The notes under the pieces are model-generated. The model saw only the letters and a program-made list of their open reading frames with translations. It had not been told where the DNA came from and ran no database searches. The position numbers and the translations under genes are program-made. A DNA stretch of 64,000 nt from Desulfosporosinus sp. HMP52 (GTDB lineage Bacteria > Bacillota > Desulfitobacteriia > Desulfitobacteriales > Desulfitobacteriaceae): assembly GCF_000765145.1 (NCBI RefSeq), contig NZ_JMGA01000001.1, positions 40,973-104,972 of the forward strand, in the 5' to 3' direction. Shown piece by piece: positions 35,118 through 44,026 of this stretch; within the stretch, counting starts at the first letter, position 1; every line of letters starts with the position of its first letter.

Positions 35118-35251
35118 TTTATTCTCCTTGTATTTTATTGTAATTTAGATTTGAGTTATCTGTGTAAACCTTATATTCCTATTTTATAATAAATTCTTAT
35201 TATATTAAAGTATAATATTACAGTTTTGTCCTGTATGAAAAACTTGCTATT

Positions 35252-36127
35252 TTAACCTTTAATTCGGTGGTATAAATCATCAAGAAAAATTTTTTCAGTT
35301 TCGACAGCGTCGACTAAAGGAAGTCTTACCCCACCGGCATTAATCCCCTGATACTTCAACAGGTATTTGATCGGTACAGGGTTTGCGGTTACGAAAATCC
35401 CTTTAAACAAAGGAGTTAGCTTCAAATGCCATTTTAAAGCTGTCTGAGTATCTCCGGCAAACCAGGAGTCGACCATATTTCTCATTTCATCACCAACAAC
35501 GTGTCCTGCCACACTGACAATACCTGTAGCGCCCAAGGACAGCATGGGCAAAGTTAGGGAGTCATCCCCGCTATAGATAGCAAAGTTCTCTGGCAGAATA
35601 CGCTTTAGTTCGCTAACCTGATCCATCATTCCGCTGGATTCCTTAAGCGCTGTTATATTAGGGATTTCGCTGAGTCTGAGTACGGTTTCCGGGAGCATAT
35701 TCACTGAACATCTGCCCGGAATATTATAAAGCATTAGGGGAAGCGAAGTGGCTTCGGCGATGTTTCGGAAATGCTGATATAAGCCCTCTTGAGAAGGTTT
35801 GTTGTAATAGGGTACCACTGCCATCAACGCATCTACTCCAATACCAGCAGCTTTTTTGGCTAATGCTATACTTCCTTCTGTGGTGTTTGAGCCGATCCCG
35901 GCAATAACGAAAGCCCGCGAGCCTACGGCTTCTTTGACAACTTTAAATAATTCAAGCTTTTCTTCAGAGGAAATTGTCGGTGATTCCCCGGTTGTCCCTG
36001 CGACGACAATCCCATCATTACCATGCTCAACTAAATGTAATGCTAAACGCCCCGCTTCTTTATAATCAATTTCTAAACCCTCGTTCATAGGTGTAACCAT
36101 TGCTGTTAGAATTCTTCCAAATGACAT
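35252..36127 (-). CDS. dapA: 4-hydroxy-tetrahydrodipicolinate synthase
   Basis: 291 aa, condenses pyruvate with aspartate semialdehyde in lysine, diaminopimelate and dipicolinate synthesis. The active site is complete: GTTGESPT (Thr pair), Tyr in MLYNIPGR, Schiff-base Lys in TALKESSG. It is monocistronic behind a lysine riboswitch and terminator, which confirms a biosynthetic rather than catabolic aldolase role. Confidence 0.95.
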   Translation of the reverse strand: MSFGRILTAMVTPMNEGLEIDYKEAGRLALHLVEHGNDGIVVAGTTGESPTISSEEKLELFKVVKEAVGSRAFVIAGIGSNTTEGSIALAKKAAGIGVDALMAVVPYYNKPSQEGLYQHFRNIAEATSLPLMLYNIPGRCSVNMLPETVLRLSEIPNITALKESSGMMDQVSELKRILPENFAIYSGDDSLTLPMLSLGATGIVSVAGHVVGDEMRNMVDSWFAGDTQTALKWHLKLTPLFKGIFVTANPVPIKYLLKYQGINAGGVRLPLVDAVETEKIFLDDLYHRIKG

Positions 36128-36292
36128 ATCCCCACTCCTTACCTCTTATTGCTTATTCTTTTTAAAGAATTATTTGATCTAACATCAGTTTGTTTTTTAT
36201 CAGTTTCAGCAGAATAAGTTCTAGAATATGGACAACTCACCAACTAACATACTTTTGACATGGTAAGCCCGGACAATTTTTCCTTTAGAACA

Positions 36293-36328
36293 TAAAAAAC
36301 AAGGCGCAGATTAAGCTTACGCCTTGTT
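36293..36328 (-). terminator. Riboswitch-controlled terminator before dapA
   Basis: AACAAGGCG (36298-36306) pairs with CGCCTTGTT (36320-36328), followed by a T6 run on the minus strand. It lies 42 bases after the lysine aptamer. Confidence 0.85.
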
Positions 36329-36369
36329 ATAAACAAAATTAATAAAAAATTAAATAATGCACACAAAAC

Positions 36370-36534
36370 GATAGCACTTCACCGCAATACGGTGACAGTT
36401 CAAGGACTCTTAATCCAGGAACCAGGTATGGAATATAAGAGAAAATCCACCCTTCGGAGCCATCCCCTTTCGCTAAGAATCATAGGTATCTCTCCAACCT
36501 CACCTTAGCTACTCTTGTTTGACCCGCCTCTATC
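36370..36534 (-). promoter_or_regulatory. Lysine riboswitch (L box)
   Basis: On the minus strand: closing stem GATAG (36534-36530) with CTATC (36374-36370), the conserved AGAGGCG core, AAGAGTAGC, GCGAAAGGGGATGGCTCCGA and CACCGTATTGCGGTG elements. It is followed by an intrinsic terminator and then dapA. Lysine binding is expected to terminate transcription. Confidence 0.9.
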
Positions 36535-36555
36535 TTCCGGTATTCAACTAGTTAG

Positions 36556-36584
36556 ATTATAGCGAAAAACACCCCTGAGTGCAA
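36556..36584 (-). promoter_or_regulatory. Promoter of the lysine riboswitch-dapA unit
   Basis: TTGCAC (36579-36584), 17-base spacer, TATAAT (36556-36561) on the minus strand, placed just upstream of the aptamer. Confidence 0.8.
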
Positions 36585-36787
36585 TGACTTATTTGTTTGT
36601 TTTCCTGATATTTCCTATAGCAGCTTTGATAAGGCGGTAGCCATGATGCATCATTTGGCTCTCTTCCCCGACATGAAAGTAACTCAGCCTTCTCCTGCGG
36701 CTTGACGTCAGCCAAGTTTTCTTGTTCTTGATAGTATTTATTGAAAAATTTCGGTATTATACTCATAACACATTTAGGAGGTCTGAG

Positions 36788-37585
36788 ATGACTAAAACAA
36801 ATACTTCAACTACCAATACTGACTTATCGGGAATCAATATTCTTGTCACCGGTGCCTCAAGCGGTATTGGACTTGCAATGGCAGAGGGGCTCCTTCGTGC
36901 TGGGGCTACGGTTGGTTTAGCTTCAAAACCCGGAGTAAAACTGGATAATCAAGTTAAACGACTTAAATCATCCGGTTTGGATGTATACGGATTACCTTTG
37001 GATGTTCGCTCGGAAACGTCGATAGCGGATTTAGTGGAATGGGTACAAAGAACCTGGGAGAAGCTTGATGTTTTAGTCAATAACGCCGGAATTGGGATGG
37101 GTACAGTAAATAAGCGCTTCTTGATCGAACCCCAGCCCTTTTTTCAAGTCACCCCTGAGGGGTTCCGAAATTTAATTGACACAAACCTTACGGGTTATTT
37201 TCTTGTGGCCCGAGGGTTTACCCCCCTGATGATCCGCCAGGGGCATGGGAAAATTATTAACATTACGATGAATCAGGAAACCATGAGGGGTACAGGCTTT
37301 ATCCCCTACGGCCCTGCCGGTTCCGGTGCAGAATCACTGTCTTACATAATGGCCGAGGACCTTCGCCCCTATGGAATAACCGTTAATATGCTGCTTCCTG
37401 GCGGAGCAACGGATACGGGGATGATTCCCGAAGATCTTAGGGGTCAAATAAAATCCCCACTCCTACGCCCAAGAGTTATGGTAGAACCCATTGTTTTCCT
37501 GGCTTCCAGCAAGTCTGATGGCCTAACAGCTGAAAGAATAAATGCCCTTGAATTTTCCAAGTGGCTTTCTAAGTATGACAATTGA
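36788..37585 (+). CDS. SDR-family protein lacking the usual catalytic Lys
   Basis: 265 aa from the ATG at 36788 (AGGAGG 6 bases upstream). The Rossmann part is normal: VTGASSGIGLAMAEGLL, LPLDVRSE, VLVNNAGIGMG. The active-site segment reads FIPYGPAGSGAESLSY, so the Tyr is kept but the Lys four residues later (YXXXK) is Gly. The usual upstream Ser position is Met. Relatives with PYGPSKAALE-like sequence have the Lys, so this copy is probably not an ordinary oxidoreductase, or uses another base. Single gene. Confidence 0.83.
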   Translation: MTKTNTSTTNTDLSGINILVTGASSGIGLAMAEGLLRAGATVGLASKPGVKLDNQVKRLKSSGLDVYGLPLDVRSETSIADLVEWVQRTWEKLDVLVNNAGIGMGTVNKRFLIEPQPFFQVTPEGFRNLIDTNLTGYFLVARGFTPLMIRQGHGKIINITMNQETMRGTGFIPYGPAGSGAESLSYIMAEDLRPYGITVNMLLPGGATDTGMIPEDLRGQIKSPLLRPRVMVEPIVFLASSKSDGLTAERINALEFSKWLSKYDN

Positions 37586-37628
37586 TTAACTATCCCCTCT
37601 TCAATTTTAACTATATAATGAACAGCAA

Positions 37629-37642
37629 TCTTATCATGATAA
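37629..37642. repeat. 14-bp palindrome upstream of sfsA
   Basis: CTTATCATGATAAG is a perfect palindrome about 40 bases before the sfsA start. It could be an operator or chance AT-rich symmetry. Confidence 0.35.
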
Positions 37643-37683
37643 GTTTTATGCAGGCTATCTTATGAATTAAAGGAGTGCAAACA

Positions 37684-38373
37684 TTGAAGTATTCATCTGT
37701 TAAAGTGGCAAGATTTATAAGACGGCCTAATAGATTTATTGCTCACGTTATCGTAGACAATAATGAAGAAATTGTTCATGTTAAAAATACCGGGCGATGC
37801 AGAGAGATACTCCAAGAAGGAACTATGGTAGTTCTGGAAGAAGCAAAAAATACAGAGCGCAAGACGAAGTACTCCCTTATAGCCAGCTATAAGGGAGATG
37901 TTCTGATCAATATCGATTCACAAGTCCCCAATCTGGTGGTGTTTGATGGGATCATGGAGGGGAAAATCAAGGAATTTCTCGAAGTTATAAAACTTTCCAA
38001 AGAGGTTGTTTACGGTAATTCTAGATTTGATTTGTACTTTGAAACCAACGATCAAAGTGGCTTTATAGAAGTAAAAGGTGTAACCCTTGAAACTGAGGGG
38101 ATTGCCATGTTCCCTGATGCTCCTACTCAGAGGGGTTGCAAGCATATTTATGAGATGATCAAAGCTGTTGAAGAAGGGTATGGGGGGTTCATCTTCTTTC
38201 TCATTCAAATGAAGGGCGTGAACTATTTTACCCCCTTTGAGATAAGGGATCCGGAATTCACTAAAGCCTTAAGGCTTGCCAGTGAAAAAGGAGTGACTAT
38301 CCTGGCTTATGATTCGATAGTTTCAGAAGACGGGATAACCATAGGAACTCCGGTAGAAGTTCGTCTTTGCTAG
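37684..38373 (+). CDS. sfsA: SfsA DNA/RNA nuclease homolog
   Basis: 229 aa from the TTG at 37684 (AGGAG 8 bases upstream). An OB-fold-like N-terminus (ARFIRRPNRFIAHV, HVKNTGRCREIL) and a nuclease-like C-terminal domain with FIEVKGVTLE and FPDAPTQRGCKHIYEM, both family signatures. Originally named for a sugar-fermentation phenotype in E. coli. Single gene. Confidence 0.92.
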   Translation: MKYSSVKVARFIRRPNRFIAHVIVDNNEEIVHVKNTGRCREILQEGTMVVLEEAKNTERKTKYSLIASYKGDVLINIDSQVPNLVVFDGIMEGKIKEFLEVIKLSKEVVYGNSRFDLYFETNDQSGFIEVKGVTLETEGIAMFPDAPTQRGCKHIYEMIKAVEEGYGGFIFFLIQMKGVNYFTPFEIRDPEFTKALRLASEKGVTILAYDSIVSEDGITIGTPVEVRLC

Positions 38374-38414
38374 ACAGGGCTTCAATGATCCCCACAATCT
38401 ACTATGACCTGATT

Positions 38415-39218
38415 TTAAATCCCTAATAAAAGCTCCCGAAGTTCCTCGCTGTCAATAATCGGGATTTGCACTTCCGTAATATAGTTCCTGTTATCCCGTT
38501 CCACAAATTGATCAATGATATTAAAGTTAATGGTAATATCAGCAAGATCTAAATCTCCACCCGCATCACGGATGCGCTGGGCACTTGCGTAGATATGCTC
38601 ATAAGCACCCTGATGATACCCGCAGAGGTAACGCCCGGCAGGTATTACTGGAAAGCGCAGAGAATCAGTCATTTCTTTCTGCAGGATTGTGTTTTCTCCA
38701 TCGTCGAAGAGATAAGCACCAAAATATTTGGAATCGTTTTTGTAAAACACCACTGTTGGATTGAGGTAGAACCAATCATCCCCATAGAGCAGCTCTTCTC
38801 CTCCTATAGGAAAATAAAACCTCTCGGGGAATTCCTTAATTGAGACCCGCTCTATGTCAACATTGGGCAATTCCTGCTCGATGAAATGAATCTTCTGCTG
38901 AATCGCTCTGTCAGTATTAAGCAGGTTTTCTGCTTTTTTTCTGATGATACTAGACTGCTTTTTTAGCTGCTCCAAGTTAGAATCGATATCACGGGATTCT
39001 AAATAAGAAGCCTGAATTTCCTTGAGGGAATAACCCAGGCGCCGGAGATAACGTATGGTGGCGAGCTTATAAATCTGATCGAACCGATATTTGCGATAGC
39101 CGTTGGTCGGATTCCGCTCAATAGGGACAAGCAACCCAATTGAATCATAATAGATGAGAGTTTGCACATTCAAATGAAATAAAGCACTTATCTCGCCAAT
39201 GCTGAGAGTCTCTTTCAT
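38415..39218 (-). CDS. MerR-family regulator with GyrI-like effector domain (BltR/TipA type)
   Basis: 267 aa. N-terminal MerR helix-turn-helix (SIGEISALFHLNVQTLIYYDSIGLL, RKYRFDQIYKLATIRYLRRLGYSLKEI), a coiled coil (about 75-115) and a C-terminal effector-binding domain (about 120-267). No drug-efflux gene is adjacent. It lies just downstream of the BMP/ABC nucleoside operon, whose promoter has MerR architecture, so it may be its activator; a target elsewhere, such as the aldo/keto reductase, is equally possible. Confidence 0.9.
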   Translation of the reverse strand: MKETLSIGEISALFHLNVQTLIYYDSIGLLVPIERNPTNGYRKYRFDQIYKLATIRYLRRLGYSLKEIQASYLESRDIDSNLEQLKKQSSIIRKKAENLLNTDRAIQQKIHFIEQELPNVDIERVSIKEFPERFYFPIGGEELLYGDDWFYLNPTVVFYKNDSKYFGAYLFDDGENTILQKEMTDSLRFPVIPAGRYLCGYHQGAYEHIYASAQRIRDAGGDLDLADITINFNIIDQFVERDNRNYITEVQIPIIDSEELRELLLGI

Positions 39219-39247
39219 ATAACCTTTTCCTTTCCTGTGATAAGGTC

Positions 39248-39276
39248 ATTATATCTATGAATTGCCTAGCAGACAA
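39248..39276 (-). promoter_or_regulatory. Promoter of the MerR-family gene
   Basis: TTGTCT (39271-39276), 17-base spacer, TATAAT (39248-39253). Normal spacing and no dyad, so this gene is probably not autoregulated through a MerR-type site. Confidence 0.65.
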
Positions 39277-39399
39277 TCCCGTAGTTTGCCGACCTGGTCA
39301 GGAGCAGAAATAAAAGTTATACTACCTACTCTTTGCGATCTGAAGGAAAAAGAATAAATTTATAAACTATGACTAGTTCAGATTTCACAAAAATAGTCG

Positions 39400-40338
39400 C
39401 TACCGTTTATTGCGCTCGAAGGGGATGCCCAATGCAGAAGGGTCAATACTTTTACCAATCGATAAGAAGAGTACGATGACGGCAACCAGATATGGGAACA
39501 TGGTGAATACCTGAGTCGGAATCGGGAATCCCAAGGTTTGGAGGTTGTACTGCAGTGCCTGGGAAAATCCGATCACCATGGCTGCCGCAAAAATTCCGAT
39601 TGGATTACGCCGTCCCAGGATCACGGCCACCAAAGCGATATACCCTCTACCTGAGGTAACATTCTCCATGAAGAAACCTAACTGTCCCAGGGTTATACTT
39701 GCTCCCCCTAACCCGCCTAACACACCGTTTATAAAACAAGCAAAATAGCGAATTGCAAAGACATTAAGGCCGGCTGAGTTTGCCGCCTGTGGGTGTTCCC
39801 CGACAGCATGCAGATTGATCCCCCACTCCGTCTTATAAAAGAAAATCGCCGTCAGTATGATGCCAATTAAGGCTAGATAAACAAATACGTTTTGATTAAA
39901 CAGAGCTGGGCCTATGATTGGAATACTCGACAGCAAAGGGATTTTTATGTCACCAAACATAGTGCAAGATGGGATGGTCGTCGTTTGCCCAAAGACAATC
40001 AAAAACAAGAAGCTTGTAAGCCCCATCACCATAAAGTTGAGTGCCAGACCCGCAATGGTCTGGTTTGCTTTACAATGGATACTCAATACAGCATGGATCA
40101 TGCTGACTAAAACGCCGCCAACAATACCCGTTAATAGACCTAGGAAAAGATTACCTGTAAAGAAAGCGACAATGAAGCTAAAGAATGCTCCAGAAAGCAT
40201 AATTGCCTCAACGCCGATATTCAGGATCCCGGCTTTTTCGGAAACAGCCTCCCCCAATCCCGCTAAGATAAGCGGGGTTGCCATCCTTACAGAGGCTACT
40301 AAATACATAGTAACAAGTGCAATAAATCCAGAATCCAT
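39400..40338 (-). CDS. ABC transporter permease, BMP/nucleoside type (NupQ/YufQ-like)
   Basis: 312 aa with about nine to ten membrane helices. The LGEAVSEKAGILNIGVEAIMLSGAFF block and GLNVFAIRYFACFINGVLGGLGGASITLG match the second permease of BMP-type purine nucleoside importers. Last gene of the operon, 12 bases after the other permease. Confidence 0.9.
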   Translation of the reverse strand: MDSGFIALVTMYLVASVRMATPLILAGLGEAVSEKAGILNIGVEAIMLSGAFFSFIVAFFTGNLFLGLLTGIVGGVLVSMIHAVLSIHCKANQTIAGLALNFMVMGLTSFLFLIVFGQTTTIPSCTMFGDIKIPLLSSIPIIGPALFNQNVFVYLALIGIILTAIFFYKTEWGINLHAVGEHPQAANSAGLNVFAIRYFACFINGVLGGLGGASITLGQLGFFMENVTSGRGYIALVAVILGRRNPIGIFAAAMVIGFSQALQYNLQTLGFPIPTQVFTMFPYLVAVIVLFLSIGKSIDPSALGIPFERNKR

Positions 40339-40350
40339 TGTTTGATCCTC

Positions 40351-41373
40351 CTATTCGTCGGTTAAAAGTCGGCGGAATAGACTTTTACGGGCCAGAATTA
40401 ATAAGACGACAACCCCCATGATAATAGATGAAATAGAGGTCGGCACCCCGGCCATACGCTGCATTCCTAATGAACCAACCTGAAGCGCTGCGATACCTAA
40501 CGCGGAGATGACCACACCTACGGGATGATTTTTCCCTAACAGCGCAACGATAATGGCAATATACCCGTAGCCTGGTGAAATCCCTTCAAGCAGCTTGTGA
40601 TGCAGTCCGGAAACCTCGCACACACCTGCAATTCCAGCAAGCCCGCCGCTTATCAGGGAGGAAAGGATGATGTTCTTATACACTGAGATACCCGAGCATT
40701 TACTGGCCCTGGGATTTAAACCCACCGCCCGCATTTCATAGCCTGTAGGTGTTTTCCAAACCACAAGCCAGACGAGGACAACAGAGATCAGGGCAACCAA
40801 AAGGCCTGCGTGCAGCCGTGTAGTGCTTATAAGGGTTGGCAGTGTGGCACCGTCGGGCAGAAAAGCCGACATGGGCAAGGAACTGGCGGGATCCTTGAGC
40901 CAAGTGCGCACTAAAATTCCTACGATACTTAGAGCGATATAATTAAACATAAGAGTAGTAATTACCTCTGAAATCCCAAACCGAACCTTTAAGAATCCCG
41001 GAATTACAGACCAGATGCCGCCAAAAACAAAGCCGCCCAGAATCACCAGAGGAATCATAACTATTGCCGGCAGATCATTCAGCCAGAAAGCAATAAAGGT
41101 AACGGCAATAGCACCCATATAAAGCTGCCCTTCGGCACCGATGTTTATAAACCCACTTCGAGAACCTACTGCCACCCCCAATCCTGTTAGGATCAACGGA
41201 GTTGCTTTGACCATGACCTCAGAAACAGAATAGAAGGAGCCGAAAATTCCGGATAAAAAGCTGGAGAATGCTTGGGTAACGCTGCTGCCAACCAAGAGAA
41301 TGAGCAAAATCGAGATTGATAAGGTCAGGAAAGCAATACCGAGATAAGACAGAAGTTTGCCAAACTGTTTCAT
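40351..41373 (-). CDS. ABC transporter permease, BMP/nucleoside type (NupP/YufP-like)
   Basis: 340 aa membrane protein of the RbsC-related family. GVAVGSRSGFINIGAEGQLYMGAIAV is diagnostic of nucleoside permeases. Its ATG overlaps the stop of the ATPase gene by four bases. Confidence 0.9.
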   Translation of the reverse strand: MKQFGKLLSYLGIAFLTLSISILLILLVGSSVTQAFSSFLSGIFGSFYSVSEVMVKATPLILTGLGVAVGSRSGFINIGAEGQLYMGAIAVTFIAFWLNDLPAIVMIPLVILGGFVFGGIWSVIPGFLKVRFGISEVITTLMFNYIALSIVGILVRTWLKDPASSLPMSAFLPDGATLPTLISTTRLHAGLLVALISVVLVWLVVWKTPTGYEMRAVGLNPRASKCSGISVYKNIILSSLISGGLAGIAGVCEVSGLHHKLLEGISPGYGYIAIIVALLGKNHPVGVVISALGIAALQVGSLGMQRMAGVPTSISSIIMGVVVLLILARKSLFRRLLTDE

Positions 41374-42899
41374 AGTGATTCCTTCCTTGCTTCAGACGTT
41401 TTGCCAGCCATCAAAAGACCAATCTGGGATAAATCCAGTTCTTGGGTATTAGGGAAAATCCCCAGAAAACACCCTTTATAAAGCACGGCGATCCTATCGC
41501 TTAGCAAGAGGACTTCTTCCAAGTCAGCTGAGATGAGGAGAATACTGCACCCATTCGATCGGTGTTGGAGGAGCTGCTGTTGGACAAACTCCGTTGCACC
41601 AATATCCAGCCCCCGGGAGGGTTGATGCGCTATGATAGCTTTGGGGTTACCTGCCATTTCCCTGGCCAGGATTAGCTTTTGCTGGTTTCCGCCGGAAAGG
41701 TAGCGCAGAGGGGTATTCAACCCCGGGGTTTTAATGGCATAGTCTTCAACTGCCTTTTGGGTCTCAGCCCGCACTAAGCGGGTATTGATCAGTCCATGCT
41801 TAATAAAGCGGCGGTCGGTGTGGGTTTTTAAGAGGATATTGTCCGTTAGGCTCATGTCCATCACTAAACCGTCTTGATGACGATCATCTGAAATATAGCC
41901 AATTCCCAGCTTCTTACGTTCAAGTACGCTCAGAGAACTCATATCTACGCCATCCATCCTGATCTTCCCACTGCTTTGTTTACGGATGCCCAGAATTACC
42001 TCAACCAGCTCCTTTTGCCCGTTACCATCAACCCCTGCCACACCGACGATTTCCCCCGGCGCAATCTGCAAGGAAAGAGAATTAAGCCGCTCTCTACCCT
42101 TTTCTTGCAGGGAAACCTCTTCAAGGGCAATTCCCTCTCTGCCGGTATCGGACAGGATAGTCTCACGCTGAATAATCTGAAGTTGACGCCCAATCATATA
42201 CCTGGATAACTCTTGCTCGCTAATATCACTGGTTTTCGCTGTCACCACATTGTACCCGTCTCTTAGAACTGTGACCCGGTCGCTAATGCTCATAATCTCA
42301 GGGATACGGTGAGTAATGATGATCACCGAATGGCCGTCCGCCCGCAGTTTACGCAGCACCTCAAAAAAGTATTCTGTCTCCTGTGGAGTCAGCATTGCAG
42401 TGGGTTCGTCCAGGATAAGCAGTTCCGCATCTCTGTAGAGAAGTTTAATAATCTCAACTCTTTGCTGTTCCCCCACAGATAGGTTAGAAATGTATGCATT
42501 AACATCAATCTGAAGCCCATATTTTTGGGAAACTTCCATAATAGTTGCATTAAGTACTTTGCGGTCAGGAAAAGGATATCCTTTCTCCTTGAGCCCCAAG
42601 GTTATGTTTTGAGACACAGTTAAGGTTGGAACCAACATGAAGTGCTGGTGAACCATACCTATCTTAAAAGCAATGGCATCTCTGGGTGAAGTAAAGGAAA
42701 CCTCTTGCCCTTTCCAGAAAATATCACCGGAATCTCTAGAATAGATGCCGTATAAAATATTCATCAAGGTGGTTTTCCCTGCTCCATTTTCTCCTAAGAG
42801 GGCATGGATTTCTCCCGGTTCCAGATCAAAACAGACCTGGCTATTGGCCATTTTTCCAAAAAAGGATTTGCTAATGTTCTTCATGGAAAGCAAAGCCAT
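41370..42899 (-). CDS. ABC transporter ATP-binding protein, duplicated ATPase (NupO/YufO-like)
   Basis: 509 aa with two ABC domains. First: Walker A GENGAGKTTL, signature LSVGEQQRVEI, Walker B LLILDEPTAML. Second: degenerate Walker A GVDGNGQKEL, signature LSGGNQQKLILAREM. It is the energising subunit for the two permeases. A hairpin at 42923-42972 separates it from the more highly needed binding-protein gene upstream. Confidence 0.92.
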   Translation of the reverse strand: MALLSMKNISKSFFGKMANSQVCFDLEPGEIHALLGENGAGKTTLMNILYGIYSRDSGDIFWKGQEVSFTSPRDAIAFKIGMVHQHFMLVPTLTVSQNITLGLKEKGYPFPDRKVLNATIMEVSQKYGLQIDVNAYISNLSVGEQQRVEIIKLLYRDAELLILDEPTAMLTPQETEYFFEVLRKLRADGHSVIIITHRIPEIMSISDRVTVLRDGYNVVTAKTSDISEQELSRYMIGRQLQIIQRETILSDTGREGIALEEVSLQEKGRERLNSLSLQIAPGEIVGVAGVDGNGQKELVEVILGIRKQSSGKIRMDGVDMSSLSVLERKKLGIGYISDDRHQDGLVMDMSLTDNILLKTHTDRRFIKHGLINTRLVRAETQKAVEDYAIKTPGLNTPLRYLSGGNQQKLILAREMAGNPKAIIAHQPSRGLDIGATEFVQQQLLQHRSNGCSILLISADLEEVLLLSDRIAVLYKGCFLGIFPNTQELDLSQIGLLMAGKTSEARKESL

Positions 42900-42916
42900 A
42901 GATTACTCCTCCCCTA

Positions 42917-42972
42917 AAAAAGACGAAGATGTCCCTGGACAGTCGCAACATGATCCATCGAGACATCTTCGT
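42917..42972 (-). terminator. Attenuator-like hairpin between the BMP receptor gene and the ABC genes
   Basis: An 11-bp perfect stem ACGAAGATGTC (42923-42933 with 42962-42972) followed by CTTTTTT on the minus strand, only 11 bases after the receptor stop. It probably lets part of the transcripts through, giving more receptor than transporter. Confidence 0.75.
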
Positions 42973-42983
42973 AATATTTATGC

Positions 42984-43988
42984 CTACTTCGTGGATTTCT
43001 CGATAACTGGGACGGTTAATGTTCCATCAATAATCTGTTGCTTGGTATCTTCGATGAGTTTCTTGGTAGCTTCGGGAATCTTGCTTTCAAAAGAATGGTA
43101 CGGGGAAACATCGACGACTTTTTCTTTCATGCCTAAGTGAGTAATGCCGCCTTTGAAGGTACCATTTTTAACTGCATCCACAGCAGTCAGGATGACTGTT
43201 GGCATGTTATACACAGTTGAAGAAATTACAGTATTAGGGGCGATTGAATTCTGATCGTATGAATTCCCACAGGCCAGAACACCTTTTTCCTCTGCAGCCT
43301 TGATAGCACCGGTGCCCGCTTGGTTGGCAACGTGGTAAAGCACATCTGCACCTTTGTCAATCATAGATAGGCCCGCATCTTTCCCTGCAGAAACATCCGT
43401 AAATGAATTAACGTAGATTTCATAAACAACAATGTTAGGGTTTACTTTTTTGGCTCCCAGTTTAAAAGCCTCAAGTTCCTTGATAATTGATGGTTGCTCG
43501 ATACCACCGATTACTCCGATTTTGCCGGTTTTGGACATAGAAGCGGATAGGATACCCATCAAATATCCACCTTGTTCGCAGCTCATTACATAGGAAGCCA
43601 TATTCTCAGCCTGTGAATTGGACTCTGTTGCCATAAAATGGAGCTCAGGGAACTTTTGAGCTACTCGGACTGCCGGATCTCCGAACTGAAACCCGTGGCC
43701 GATGATTAAATCATATCCCCGGGCAGCATAATCATTGTAAGCAGATTCTGTATCAGCCACGCCGACATTTTCGGAATAGGTAGTTTCTAACCCGAATTTT
43801 GATTCAGCAGCCTTAAGTCCTTCTAAAGCTGTCGCATTCCATCCCTGATCATTGGCGGGACCGGAGAGGAGCAATGCTACTTTCATTTTCTGATCTTTTG
43901 ACGTCGTCTCTTGGGCAGCGCCGCTGCCGCACCCGGTTAACAGAACTAACATGCACAATAGAAGTGCGAGCCCTTTATAAATTTTCAT
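42984..43988 (-). CDS. BMP-family nucleoside-binding lipoprotein
   Basis: 334 aa, lipoprotein signal with lipobox LLTGC (Cys20). The BMP/PnrA fold is seen in KVALLLSGPANDQGWNATALEGLKAAE, GYDLIIGHGFQFGDPAVRVAQKFPE and KIGVIGGIEQPSIIKELEAF. It delivers nucleosides or related compounds to the downstream ABC importer. It lies 38 bases after the amidohydrolase gene. Confidence 0.92.
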   Translation of the reverse strand: MKIYKGLALLLCMLVLLTGCGSGAAQETTSKDQKMKVALLLSGPANDQGWNATALEGLKAAESKFGLETTYSENVGVADTESAYNDYAARGYDLIIGHGFQFGDPAVRVAQKFPELHFMATESNSQAENMASYVMSCEQGGYLMGILSASMSKTGKIGVIGGIEQPSIIKELEAFKLGAKKVNPNIVVYEIYVNSFTDVSAGKDAGLSMIDKGADVLYHVANQAGTGAIKAAEEKGVLACGNSYDQNSIAPNTVISSTVYNMPTVILTAVDAVKNGTFKGGITHLGMKEKVVDVSPYHSFESKIPEATKKLIEDTKQQIIDGTLTVPVIEKSTK

Positions 43989-44026
43989 TCTAATCTCCTC
44001 TTTCTTTTTCTGTTTCTGTTTTATGT

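Noticed and set aside
36557..36766. 69-codon minus-strand frame upstream of the lysine riboswitch
   Set aside because: It overlaps the dapA promoter, has no good ribosome binding site and no recognisable protein features.
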